From positions 2,480,001 to 2,544,000 of the forward strand of contig CM056878.1 in NCBI GenBank assembly GCA_029876055.1: a stretch of DNA of 64,000 nt, written 5' to 3'. Both the position numbers and the translations under genes were made by a program. This DNA comes from Madurella fahalii (lineage: Eukaryota; Ascomycota; Sordariomycetes; Sordariales). The notes below the pieces were generated by a model. That model searched no databases and was not told the origin of the DNA. It saw nothing but the letters and a program-made list of their open reading frames with translations. Positions 25,179 to 36,911 of this stretch are shown here, one piece after another (the first letter of the stretch is position 1; each line of letters starts with the position of its first letter).

Positions 25179-25516
25179 ATGGGCGGGCTCAATCTCGAGG
25201 TGTTCAAGGTATGTTCCCTGTCTTCCAGGGCAGCCTCTTCGGGGACGCCTATCTTAATCAACTCGGCCCTCAGTTCGGCATGTACGTCATGTTCCCCATC
25301 GGGATCATGTTCTACTTCGGCACGAACCTCGACAGCCGATTCTCGGTCCCCAATTTCTGGCCCAAGCCCGAGCAGGCCAACAAGGTGCCGTTAGAACGCG
25401 ACGAGATTCATGCGGAGCTGGAGAGGTTAAGAGCGAGGCGGTTGTACAATCGGGAGAGAAGACTCGCTGCCGAGGCGAGTGCTGCTGCTCAGAACCAAGG
25501 ATCACAAGAGGAGTAG
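25179..25516 (+). CDS. PET100: Cytochrome c oxidase assembly factor Pet100
   Basis: Inner-membrane chaperone for complex IV assembly. Two exons, 25179-25208 and 25274-25516, 90 aa. Splicing joins MGGLNLEVFK to FGMYVMFPIGIMFYFGTN, the short N-terminus and single membrane segment characteristic of Pet100. VPNFWPKPEQANKVPLERDE follows and then a charged, probably coiled-coil tail. An unspliced longer ORF covers this region but its upstream part is non-coding. Confidence 0.94.
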
Positions 25517-25791
25517 CATTTCCGCTTCGCGGGAATCGAACTCGAGTCGACCATGAGGGAAGATGGTGGCTGGATGGCTGGATGACTGGAGTGCATATGA
25601 ACGGGAAATGATTTAGACGGCAGCCAGCGGAGCCGCGGGATTGGACACAGGCGTTTACGGAAACCTTCGGTCGAACCGCTCCATCTCTGGAAGCACCGGA
25701 TCCGCCACCGGAGCGGCATGTTTTGCTATTGTACAGAGAAAAGATAAACACAACGACCAAATCTACAAGGTCGATCTATACCCGTCTACGT

Positions 25792-26741
25792 CTATACGTC
25801 CAAATTATCCTTTATCTTTTCCCATTCCTCGTCACTCATGGAACCCCTCGTTACATTCGAGTAGACGGCTTGAACATCCGGATACTCGCTTAGCGCCTCG
25901 AGCAGCTCAGTGAACTTGACGAGCTCTGGGGATGAATCTAGCTTTGATTTTGTGTCCTCATTAGCGGTCCACAAGATATCAGAGCTGTGGATCTTGAGGT
26001 TGAACTTGGACCCGATAGCCTCGCACACTTGCGCCGTCCCCGTCGGCTGGGTCCAAATGACAATGTTTCCTTCTTCGTCGTTCCCAAGGTCCTCTGCGCC
26101 GGCCTCTATTGCGTCGTCCATAATCTGATCCACATCCAGCCCGCCCCCGCCCTTCTCAAACACCACGCGGCCGACGCGGGAAAAGAAGAACTTTGACGAG
26201 CCTGATGTTCCCTTGGCCTTCGTGACCATGTGCTTCAGATCCTGCAGCACCCGCAGCTTGCTCTCTGTCTCAACGTCGACAATGAGCGCGATGGAAGGCG
26301 GTATCATCGCCTCAAATGTCAGACTCTCAAGAGCCGCGCCCGTGGAGGACCGGCCCTGCCCTCGCGCGATAGCTGCCTCGATTCTGTCCTTCGGGACGCC
26401 CCCTTCTTCGCCGCTGTTATGGCGGCTGCCAACTGGGGGTTGAAATTGGGGTCGGGGCCGAAGACTTTTTAGGGCGTAAGCCTTGAGGAGCATGACGATG
26501 GTGTGAAGACGGAGGAGGGCGGTGACGCACGCTTTGAACAGAAGGCGATGTTCTTTGTGAATATGGTCCGAGCGACGTTCTTCTTGGCGTCATTGGCTGC
26601 CTTGTCGTGGCGGATTTTGCTCCATTTATTATGGCCAGATTGGAGGACGGGGCTGGAGCTGAAGCCTCGGCGACATTGCGCGCAAAACGAGGTCTTCGCG
26701 GGACCGGTTAAAGGGGAGAGAGTGCGCGCGAGGGATGCCAT
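25792..26741 (-). CDS. Mitochondrial TACO1/YebC family translational activator, frameshifted in this sequence
   Basis: YebC/TACO1 proteins bind mitochondrial ribosomes or mRNA; human TACO1 supports COX1 translation. Exon 1 (26741-26531) has a presequence-like start and the family motif SGHNKWSKIRHDKAAND. A 66-nt intron (26465-26530, donor GTGCGT) joins to LFGPDPNFNPQLAAAITAAK. The conserved block then continues as GGVPKDRIEAAIARGQG, but in another frame. The run of five C at 26399-26403 (plus strand) would need one more base to read through. Downstream of that the frame is open to the stop at 25792, with TFEAMIPPSIALIVDVET and other family segments. As written the protein truncates, so this is either a sequencing/assembly error or a true lesion. 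Full length would be about 295 aa. Confidence 0.9.
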
Positions 26742-27812
26742 TGAATCGAATAGATATTGTCAAGATAGATACCTTAAGTACTGGGCCGCGAAGCCTTGCC
26801 GTGACTGCAGAACAATGGATGGCATTCTATAGGAAATACCTATCCCGCCGTGGGATGCCCGCCTTCAAGGGACTTAAGTGTTGGTTGAAATTCGTGTGTT
26901 AGTGTCCGACCTTGGTTTTCTCACTGTCGCGACATCCACCAATCATAACCTAGCGCACGGACCCGTATTTAGTCCCCCAATCCTGGTACCGGCTGCTGGA
27001 TCGCGAGGTCAACTGTTCAAGTTGAATACTTTTGACTTTGGACCGCGGGGATCCGATTTGTTGGGCTGTCGCCTGGCCTTGTCCTGTCTATCTTGTCTGT
27101 TTCGATTTGGCCGTCTTTTACCCTCACCTTGTTTTGAAGGGTAGGTGGATGTAGACACACAACCAGCTCCTGGACCTTAGCTACGCGTAGAACTTCTCCC
27201 TTCGTGCAATTACAAGTCTTCCTAGCCCAGTCCAAGGTCGGCACCGTGACACCTGATAAGACGACACGGCGAGATGGCCGGCCTATATACCCTCTCATCT
27301 ACCCTACCTTCTCGTTCTGCTGGTAGTCGGATGCCTGGATCCTGGTTTCTACACTAGATTCCTTTGATCTGCTAGGCGCACACCCCGTTTGGTATGGTAC
27401 TGTACTGTACTGTACTTGTTGGGGGTGCCGGAGCCTGCTGGGAATGGTGGTCCTCGCCAGCCAAAAACGGCAGTTTGGACACCAACACACGTACTATTTG
27501 CGAAGCTTTGCGCGCCCGGCAAACAGTTTTAGCACCAAAACTAAGATCGCTGCGCTGCCTGCCGGGACAGAAGCAATAGGTTAGTGGGATGGAGCTCGAT
27601 CCCCGGGGCCCCTCATTCTCTCGCCATTGGCTGAAACATTTAGGGTCCACCACATCGGTACTACGTATTGTGTGAGGTAGCGACGCCCCTGATACTTACC
27701 AAGGTCGGTTTCCTCCCAGGCCCTCTCTCTCTCTCTCTCTCTTTTTCACCTTGCCTTCAGCGAGAACAACAAACCTGCCCAAGGCCTGGAGCACTCTTAT
27801 GATAGCTTCGTG
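26742..27812. promoter_or_regulatory. Divergent promoter region, TACO1-like / LAA1
   Basis: 1.07 kb between outward-facing genes. It contains a pentanucleotide run, (TGTAC)x3 with flanking GGTAC, at 27396-27415, and a long CT run at about 27721-27745 just upstream of the LAA1 start. The pentamer run recurs upstream of two other genes in the window. Confidence 0.45.
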
Positions 27813-30800
27813 ATGGCCTCAGTAGTGGGCACAGACGAGCCGAGCACCCTTAACGACGACGCACCCCGCACTTCGGCCGCTGCCGCTGCCAGCTCCAATC
27901 CCGAGTTCGACCTCAGCAAGCTCCAGGGCTTACCCACAGAACAGCAGGAGTTGTTCCTCCTGAACTTTGTCTCGGTGCTCCGCAAGCATGTCCTCGAACT
28001 TCCGCCAGACGATTGCACTGCACAGCAGGTCTACCTCAAAAAAGAGATTTTCAAGATCATCAATCTCTCCTCTCCGTCGCCAACGAGAATCATCCGCAAC
28101 ACGCTGGGAACATGTCTGGCCCACATATTCGGGAAAGGGGATCGGAAACTGCTGTTCGAGACGGTAAATGAGCTGGCGGGGATCGTCTCTGGCGGAAAGT
28201 TAAAGAGCGAGAGCGAGGTCCGGACAAGGCACGCCGCGGTCACTTGCTTGGGCGACATATACGCCGCCGCAGGCGACAGCGCAATAAATCTCCATCAACT
28301 CGCCTGCGCCGCCCTGCTGAAGCTTTTGAAGTCGTCCTCGAGCAACGCCGGGCTGCGCGCCGCCGTTTTCACTTCCCTGGGGAAGATCGCAAAGATGCTG
28401 GGAGGCAGCTTGGACGAGAGCATCGCGAGGGATATCTGGAAGCAGGGCCGGAGCTATGCCACCGGCGACAAGGGCTCGCTGGTTATCATTGCTGCGTGCC
28501 GCTGCTTGCGCTCGCTCGTGCAATACACACCGTATTTCCAAACCTCGAGCGATTTCGATAGTCTACGGTCATCCATGTTTAAGACCTTTGACTCGTCCTC
28601 ATCGCCCGTGCGTTCCGCGGCCGCTGATTGTTTTGCCGAAGCTCTCGTCAGAGGCTATTCCGAGTCTGCCGCCGGTGAAGCGCCCTTGGTGCTGCTCAAG
28701 AGGTCCAAATCTAAGGCGGTAAAGCGGCAGTCTACCCAACCCAGCGCTCTGCAGGACGAGGACGACCTTCCGCCTCGGCCAGAAAGTCCCGCGCCGACTA
28801 AGAAATCTCAAGTCTTGGCTCTGTCTCTGGCTGACACGCTCAAGACCTTGACAACACAGTATGTCCGCATGTCGACCACGAATAGGTCCAGAGCCGCAAT
28901 CGCTGTCTGCGTCGGCAGCATGCTCCGCAAGTTGGGGGAGAAGACTGTGGAGACCAATTATATTCGGATCGTGGAAAGCCTGACCGTGGAGATCCTGGGG
29001 CATAGTAATATCTCCAACAATCGCTACCGCTCCTTGATATCGCGACGAATGGTGGAGATCATTGTGCAGGATATCATTGGAAGAAAGATCTTAGGTGAAT
29101 CAGGCCAGACCAGCGCGGCCAAGGCCCTCGTCAACGACATCCTGAAGAACTACCCGCAAGCTCTCAAGGAGACACCGGAGCCTACCAAGCATACCTTGAT
29201 CGTTTCGCTTAGCGCCCTCGCCTCCCTGATCACGACTCTAGGCTCAGCGGCCAACAGTTTCGCCGATGCATGCCGCGACGGCCTCTTGCAGGTGCTGCAA
29301 CACCCGAGCTATACCGTCCAGGTGTACGCGTCCTCATGTTTAAAGACATTCCTGCTGGCTTGTCCCCAACAGCTCCTACCCTGTCTATCGGTATGCATGA
29401 ACAGCCTCAGTAGAGAGCTGGGGCTGCTTGGCACCGGGCGAAGCTCACCTCGCAGATGTATCGGCTTTGCGCATGGCCTCGCTGCCGGCCTCAGCGCAAG
29501 CCCGCAGCGGCCGCTCTATGGCTCGGTCGACATCAATAGCCGAGTGCTTACCATGTCCACGAACCTGCTCAAATCGAGCGGCAGCTCAGAATTGCGGGTG
29601 GCAAGCACCCAGATCCAAGTCGCCTGGACCTTGATCGGAGGGCTAATGTCACTGGGACCCAACTTTGTCAAGATCCATCTGTCACAGCTCCTTCTTCTCT
29701 GGAAGAACGCCTTGCCGAAGGTCTTGTCAAAGGACAGCTCCATCCACAGGAACTATTTGAATGCATCTTTCCTGACTCATGTCCGGGAGTGCGCGCTCGG
29801 ATCCATCCTAGCCTTCCTCGAGTTCAACAGCCGCCTCCTCACAGTTGACGTGTCCAAGCGGATTGCTACGATGCTGCAGAGCACAACGGCGTTCCTCAAG
29901 ACGCTGCCCTCGAAGAAGACAGCGGAGGATATTAACGAGAGATTGACGCCGTCGCTGCAGCTTCAGGACTTGGAGATCATGGTGCAGCGGAGAGTGCTTC
30001 AATGCTACACCAAGCTCGTGAACATCAGCCCGGCTGGCGGCACCGAGGCTCTCCTACAGTCCAATCTTCTCACTCTGGCCATCTCGCTATTTGCGGATCC
30101 GGATAATTACACCCCTAGCTCGCTTAGTGCCTCCATTGCAAACTCGGCTGGGACGTTTGAGACGATCTGGGAAATCGGTGACAACTCTGGCTTTGGTATT
30201 ACGGGCCTTGTACGAGGCTTCAACGTCCGGCCACTCCCAGGACAACATGAGAGTTCCATCGACCGCACCCCCTCGGGCCGAGAGGGGCCGGAAGAGGACA
30301 TTGACAAGCTCCTCCTCTCACCCATCTGTGGCACGCTCGAACATGATGCGTCTCTTCTCTATATTGGTAGCGCCGATGGCCCTAGCCTTCCTGACCCCGC
30401 GGCGACCGAGGTTGTCAATATGGCGATCCAGCTCTTTGCCTTCGTCTTTCCGCTCACACCACCCAAGGTCCAAGAGAGCGTGCTGGAACAGATAACAACG
30501 TTTGTTGCGGCGGGGTCACTGCAACGAGACCCCGGTCGGAAGGCCGCTATCAATGTGAATGTCGGCGTCGCTCTTCTTTCCATCCTCCGAGTAGCAGTCA
30601 AGGAGACGAAATCACCTCCGGGCGATGTGACTAATCCGGCCGTGGAGAAGCTCATACAGGAGCTGCTCAGAGACTTCGTGCTCGATCGGGACCAGTATCT
30701 CCGCAGCGTTGCCTATGAGGCTGTCGCTCGGCTTTGCAGCACTTGCGGCAACGCTTTTACCAATCAAGAGATCAAGTACCTTGTGGATACGATTGTCGTC

Positions 30801-33800
30801 AACCGAGAGCCCAGCGCGAGAGCAGGTTGTGCGATGGCTCTGGGTAGCATTCAGGCGAAGATCGGAAGCATGGCCGCTGGGTATCACCTGAAGACAATTC
30901 TCAACATCCTTTTGTCTCTATGCAATGATCCGCATCCCACCGTCCACTACTGGGCGTTGGAGGCGGTCGCGCGGGTTTCGGATGCTTCCGGGCTCGGGTT
31001 TGCCAATTATGTCTCTGCCACGCTGGGAATGCTCGCCAACCTCTACGTCTCTGAGACGCACAACCCAGAAGTGGCCTTGCCTGCCACAATGAACCTCGAG
31101 GTCGAGTGTTCAACATCCGCGGCGATTGCGCACTGCGTGGACTCGCTCATCAACGTCCTCGGTCCCGATCTTCAGGACTCCACCAAGTCAAGGGAATTGA
31201 TTTTTACCCTTGTCGGGTATTTCCAGCACGAAGAGGACCTTGAAGTGCAACGAGCAAGTCTCGCCTGTTTGGAACACCTCTCGTTGTACGCTCCGGGCCA
31301 CATAAACTTTGCCGAGTACGTAAAGACATTGCAGCGCTATCTGGGCTCAGAGCACACCGTCCTCCGGGATGTTGCTGTTGACGGTCTACATAACCTCATG
31401 AAGAGGAACCCGTATGATGTGATTGAAGCTGCAGACGAGGGTTTCGAGGACCAATTATGGCTGGTGCTCGACTCGGATCCTAGCCATGACGGGATGCGCA
31501 ACACGATTAGGAACTGGATGCGGCACACCTGTCTTGCGAACACGGCTGCGTGGCTCTCCCGCTTTCAGCACGTGCTCAAGATGACGAGGCCCAAGGCGGC
31601 AATCAGGGGGAACGCTACGACCAAGAAGGCGAATACTGGCCTCGACCTGCAAGATGAAGAAGTGGCCGGTTTTGCTGCTGCATCGGGGGTGACCAAGGAT
31701 GAAAAGGACACCCCAAGCGGTTCAGATGTTGAGCCTCTGAGGTGGCAGGTTAGCACTTTCGCGATGGACTGCCTGAACGACATTTTCATCATTGTTACCA
31801 AGGATGTCGCTACGAACGGCGAGTCTCAGGCTCAGACCGCGCTCCAGAGCAAGATTGCGGATGTCGTGCGGATGGCGTTTTCGGCATCCACGTCCGGTGT
31901 CGTCGAGCAAAGGATATGGGGCTTGAAGATCATCGGAGCTGTCCTGAAAATGTTTGGGAAGACGCCAGACCCTGATTTTGAGGAGGCAATGCTGCTCGAG
32001 CAGTACCAGGCCCAGATCAGCTCCGCTTTGACACCGGCCTTTGCAGCCGACTCTTCCCCCGAGCTAGCCGCAGAGGCTGTAAACGTTTGCGCGAGCTTCA
32101 TCTCCACGGGGATCGTCACGGATGTCGACAGGATGGGCAGAATCCTCAAGACTTTGGTAAGCTCGCTGGAAAACTTCGCGACTGAAGACGAGAATGCTGG
32201 CATCGGCGATCTGAAGGGACTGAGCTCGAACGCCCGGGTCATGGTTAAAATGTCTGTTTTTGGCGCGTGGGCTGAGCTGCAAGTTGCGAGCACCGAGCAG
32301 AAATATCTACTCGACGTCCTCAAGCCGCACATTGGTACACTGACTCCGTTATGGCTCGAGTCTCTTCGCGAGTTCGCGCGACTGCGCTTCGAGCCGGACA
32401 TTTCCATGACCCTAGGGCCGCCGTCTCTCTCTGGAAGCTTAGATACTGTTTATGCGGCTCTGAACAGGGAGACGCAGCTAACGTTTTACCAAGACTCGTG
32501 GCTGAAGCTGGTTGATGCTATTGCTAGTCTCATTGGGCAGGACAGCGAGTTCGTCTTTGACGCGCTCGATGGGAAGGAAGTGTCTGGGCCCAATACCAAT
32601 GGTGGCTCCAAGGGGGCCGATATCAACTACCGAGACGAGCCAGTGGCCTTCTTTTTTGTCCTTTTCGGCATTGCGTTCGAGGCGCTCGCCACTAAGCCCG
32701 GACAAAGCGAGTCTCTTGCGACTCAGGAACAGACACTCGCGATCCTGAGCGCACTGAAGAAGATCTTACACCCTAGTGTGTCTGGCCAAGCGATTTATCG
32801 AGAGGCCATCTTCTCCGAGACCATGGACCTTCTTGACCGCCTTGTCCTCACGGAAGGGCTTGATGTTCAGGGGGTGATTGTCGAAATTGCCAGAGCCCTA
32901 TGCGTAGCTCATCCAGCTGCAAGAAAACAGGAGGAAGCCGACACTGGCGAGCTGTCTGAAGACATTGAGCAACTCTTCGAGCTGACACGCATCATCGTGC
33001 TGGTCCTCTCGGGCCTGCTGCCGAATCTTAGCGAGGCCCCTCAACCAATCCGTCATCAGATGACAGAGGAAGCGGTCCTTCTCATCAAAACAGCGCTAAA
33101 CGCTCTGGTGGACGCTGCGGAGGTGTTCCCCGCTATCATCAAGACGGACCTACACGCTTGCATCATCCACATCTTCGCCACTATCCTCGCGACTCCGTCA
33201 TGCCAGGAGATCATCGTGCCCCAGTCCCTGCCGACCCTGAAGAGATTCATCACGAGCATGTCCAACTCGAGGAGGGCTTCTGACGAGGGCGGCTCTCCTA
33301 CGGACATCCAGCTATTGGGTTGTCTCCGGCGGTTCCTGTCCATCTACCTCCACGCGCAGAAGCGGGAGGCCACCACGTCACTCGCATGCGTCAAGAACTG
33401 CCTGTTGGCGCTCACAATTTTGTTCACGGGCGGGAAGAATCACCTGCCGGTCAGCGAGCCGCTTGTGGAGAGGTTCCTCGAGGAGGTGCTCGATTGTCTG
33501 ACGGATCGCATGGTATGTTTTACGTCCCCTCTCCTACCCCACACCGCCCAGTATACCATCACGACTAACCATGGTCAATTCATCATCAAAACCAGACCGC
33601 CAAAATAGCAGCCAACTGCATCCGCTCCCTCCTCCTCCAAGCCAGCCCAACCCTCGCTGACCAGACCATCGCGCGCCACCTGCTCCCGCGGCTCATCACC
33701 TTCGTGACCAACACGGACCCGGAAGACCCGGAAAACGCCCGGTCGCTTGTCGCCCACGCGCTATGCCAGTACGTAGCGACCCTGTCCAAGGACCACGCGC

Positions 33801-34072
33801 CCATCGCAATGGCACTCGTCCTACCCACGCTGCTGTCCCGCGCCGTCAGCGAAGGGCGCGAGGTCTACCGCGAGACGAGCGCGCGGCTGCTGGAGCTCGC
33901 ATCGGCGGACCAGACGGCGTTCAGGAGCGTTGTGGCGAACATGAGCGAGGGCCAGAGGGGTTTCATGGAGGAGGTGATCAAGTCGGGAAGGCAAGGAGAC
34001 GGGAGGCAAGAGAGGGGTGGCGGAGAACCGAGCCAGCCGAGTATTGCGCTCAAGATGGATTTCGGCGGGTGA
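27813..34072 (+). CDS. LAA1: Laa1/HEATR5-type large HEAT-repeat protein
   Basis: Large scaffold that in yeast (Laa1) and animals (HEATR5) assists AP-1 clathrin adaptor function at the trans-Golgi and endosomes. Exons 27813-33512 and 33596-34072 encode 2058 aa, close to yeast Laa1 and human HEATR5B. The N-terminus has the family pattern (LPTEQQELFLLNFVSVL, TRIIRNTLGTCLAHIFGKGD). The rest is helical HEAT repeats with Leu/Ala-rich pairs, e.g. RTRHAAVTCLGDIYAAAGD and YLRSVAYEAVARLCSTCG. A disordered, basic/acidic loop lies near residues 295-340. An 83-nt intron near the end has a GTATGT donor. The upstream GTG at 27810 is not used; the ATG at 27813 is the start. Confidence 0.92.
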
Positions 34073-34275
34073 TGGGAGACGAGTTTCTGAGGGGTTCTTC
34101 CCGCCCGCTTTGTCGTTTCTAATTTGGGGGATTTGGTATAGAGTTTCGAGGTGATATACCCCATACAAACCTGCCAAGCAACCACCTGCGCTTCATATAC
34201 GCACTCGATGGCAGGCTAAATTATTGAATACGTAGCTAAAGGCACAAGCAGCGACACTGGGTATGTACAGGAAAT

Positions 34276-35806
34276 TCAGTTGGCTGCGAGAATCTCCACC
34301 GCCTCGGAGGGAGCCGCGTTGTCATGTCTCCCGTTGTGCTTCTTTGCCTGTTCCTCCTCCTTTGCCCGCCGCTCGGCATCCTTTTGCCGCTGGTGGCTTA
34401 TGTAAGTGGCGTAACGCAGAGTGCCGAGAGTCAGGACCGCCATGAAGATGATGCCCAGGACCGACCTCCTAATGAGCACCCAGCGCAGCCCTTCAATGTC
34501 GGACTTTGCGTCGCTGTTGAGCGTGACGCTGATTTTGTAGTTGATTTGTTGTATCTGTGTTTTTCCAACGCCTCGAATCAGTAACATAGCCGGGGTAGAG
34601 GGTTTAAAAAAAAAAAAAAAAAAAGGGGGGGGGGGGGGGGGGGGGGAGGGAGCAGAAGAAGAAAAAAAAGAAAGAAAAGAAAAGAAAAGAAAGAAAGAAT
34701 AGAAAACGGGGAAGAGGAAGAGAGGGGAAGGAACATACCCTGCTCTCCACAGCCTTCTGCTCCTCCCTGACGGCCATCCGCCTGTCGTTGAACATGCCCC
34801 TGACGCTGTCGTTGAGCGTTAGCAGCTCCTGGTTCAGGCGCTGCGTGAGGATGTCGACCTCGTGCTGTAGCAGGGTGCGCTGCTGACGGAGCTGCTCGTC
34901 GGCCACGCGCCGGTTGTTGCGCACCTCGGCGCTCAGCTCGCTGCACGCCGCGCGGAAGAGGTACGTCTCGTTCTCGACGTCGGCCTTGGAGACGAGCCCG
35001 GACTGGGCCACGTCCAGGTTGGACGCGAGGATGGTGCGGATCGCCTTCATCAACATGATGGCCTGCGGGAGCGTGTACCCGCCCGCGGTGAGCTGCTTGA
35101 CGAGCGTGTACGAGTCGAAGTGGTGGACGTAGGGCGCCGGGGTGAGGTGCGGGGGCTTCTGGCTGGTTGTGGTATTTGTGGCGGCGATGGTCCCGCTGGT
35201 GGCGGCGTTGGCGCTGGGGTTTATGGATTGGCCGGCGGAAGAGGGCGGCGCTGAGGAGAAGGAGGAGTCGGGCGGAGGGGTCCTGTGTAGAATCTCGTCC
35301 ATTGGGCTGCCCTTTTTAGCTTGGGTGATGGGATCGATGTCTTGCGGAGGAGGCAGCTCGATCGTCGCTGGAAGGTTGGGTGGTAGCGGCGGAGAGCTGT
35401 TGTATTGACTTATCCCATCATTGGGCGCTGTCCTTGCCGCGGCTCCCGCCGCGCTCTTCGTCGCTTCTTGTCCTTCTGCCCCTTGTGCCCCTTCTGTCCC
35501 TTCTTTGCTCCTTCCGTCGGTTCTGACACTCTCCTGGGCTGGCTTGGGCAGTGGCTCGGTCGCGCCGTGTGGGTGGAGCGGTTCTATGCCCTTCCCGGCC
35601 CGTTTGGCAAAGGCGGCCTGTCTGCCTGCCGAGGACGTCTTGAACGGGGCAGCATGCTGGGCGCAGGGGGGCGACGATGATGAGAGTGGTTGCGGCGGCT
35701 TGGGACGGGAATTGCGCGCGACGACTTGTGACGCTGCCGGTTCACTCCAGCGGCCTCCGGTTCGGAAGAGGTGCGGATACAGGAAGGTCAGGCGGCTAGT
35801 TGCCAT
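34276..35806 (-). CDS. DUF1640/CCDC90 family mitochondrial coiled-coil membrane protein
   Basis: Family includes yeast Fmp32 and metazoan CCDC90B/MCUR1, inner-membrane proteins with a coiled coil and a C-terminal anchor. Exons 35806-34739 and 34554-34276 (minus strand), 448 aa. The N-terminal ~200 residues are a presequence plus low-complexity Ser/Pro/Ala-rich region. The conserved domain begins at HHFDSYTLVKQLTAGGYT and continues with LPQAIMLMKAIRTIL and a long coiled coil. After the intron, INYKISVTLNSDAKSDIEGL leads to the membrane segment SVLGIIFMAVLTLGTLRYA and a charged tail. The 184-nt intron (34555-34738) carries an extreme homopolymer tract, A19 then G22 on the plus strand (34606-34646). 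Unlike short family members, this one has a long disordered N-terminus. Confidence 0.88.
34606..34735. repeat. A19-G22 homopolymer and GA-rich tract inside an intron
   Basis: The plus strand has 19 A (34606-34624), 22 G (34625-34646), then a purine-only stretch of GA/GAAA units to about 34735. In the transcribed (minus) strand this is a T/C-rich intron body ending in a C22-T19 run. It lies wholly in the DUF1640 gene's intron, so coding is unaffected. Confidence 0.9.
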
Positions 35807-36911
35807 GACGGGCAACGGGAGAGAGACAAGTGGTTGATGCTTGTTAGCTCACATGCCGTGAGCGTAGCGGTAATGTACCCGAGCCAAGCGCGCGATATTT
35901 CGGCCGCGGAAAATAGGGATGGGTTCCAGATGGACGGGTCCGACCCGGCGTCGCGGATTCAACCGAGAGTTGGCGCTGCTAAGCAACTGGCTAACGTTAA
36001 ACGTTGGTTAGTGCGCACACATGTGGCTGTCGGGATTGGCGCAAAGCTCTGCTTGGAGCATGGTTATATGCATATGAAGAGGTTCGAGTGCGTGTCTTGA
36101 CATCCAGTCAAGATCGCATCTACCTGGGAACCCAATTCGCCCGGAGCCGGTTGGACGAACGGTAAAACACCCCCAAGCCAGCCAGCTCGAGTTAACTCTA
36201 TGATTGCATGTGTAAATCATACATGTACAGAGGTATAACCTCTCTGAGTCCGCTTCGCAACCTGCGGCTAATTACATGAAAATGGTGCCATCCGCAGCAC
36301 GGGCCCAATGAGCGGCGGGCTCCGTGGCACACCGATGCGGCAATGACGATCGTTGGCGGCCGACCCTTGTCAAAGCCAGTGAAGCTCTGACCTCCAAAAC
36401 GGTCCTGAGGTAGGATGCACTGGGCCCTTGTCGGTCGATTGCAGGTGGTCGCGGATGATGGGTTCTACGCTTGCCGTGTCGCCGCAAAGCCTTCCAATAA
36501 TAGCATATCTCTATTCATCTTCCCGACTGCAATTCCTCCTTCACCACAACGACTCAGAGCGGCGCACACTCCCACCTGATCGATTTAGGTTTTTAGACGC
36601 GCACCTATCCTCCAAGTCCCTGCTCTGCTTCGTGCCGACGAGTCTCACTTAACCCAATCCTCACCTGACACGAAGTTTGTCTTGCCAGTTGTTTCTTTGA
36701 GAGACAAAGCCAGCTGGCATTTGCCATCAGGCCTGGGAAACGCAACTGTTTCCCCTAAGGGAACCGCTTCCGTCGTACATTATTTGCATACACATACCTG
36801 CATCAGGTAGGTACCTGGCCTTCCCCCTTCAGCGCCCATGTCGGCCCTCGTATCTCTCCCTGTTTTCAAACTATCCCAGCCCGTTCGCCGCCTTCGGGCG
36901 CCCAGCTCCCC
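35807..36911. other. Divergent promoter region, DUF1640 gene / hydrolase-phosphatase gene
   Basis: 1.1 kb between outward-facing genes, with a pyrimidine-rich stretch before the downstream start. No gene or defined motif recognised. Confidence 0.4.

Noticed and set aside
24983..25516. 177-aa continuous ORF across PET100
   Set aside because: Its upstream part is promoter and intron; only the spliced 90-aa Pet100 makes sense.
31832..32407. 191-aa minus-strand ORF
   Set aside because: Lies inside LAA1 coding sequence on the other strand; Ser-rich shadow frame.
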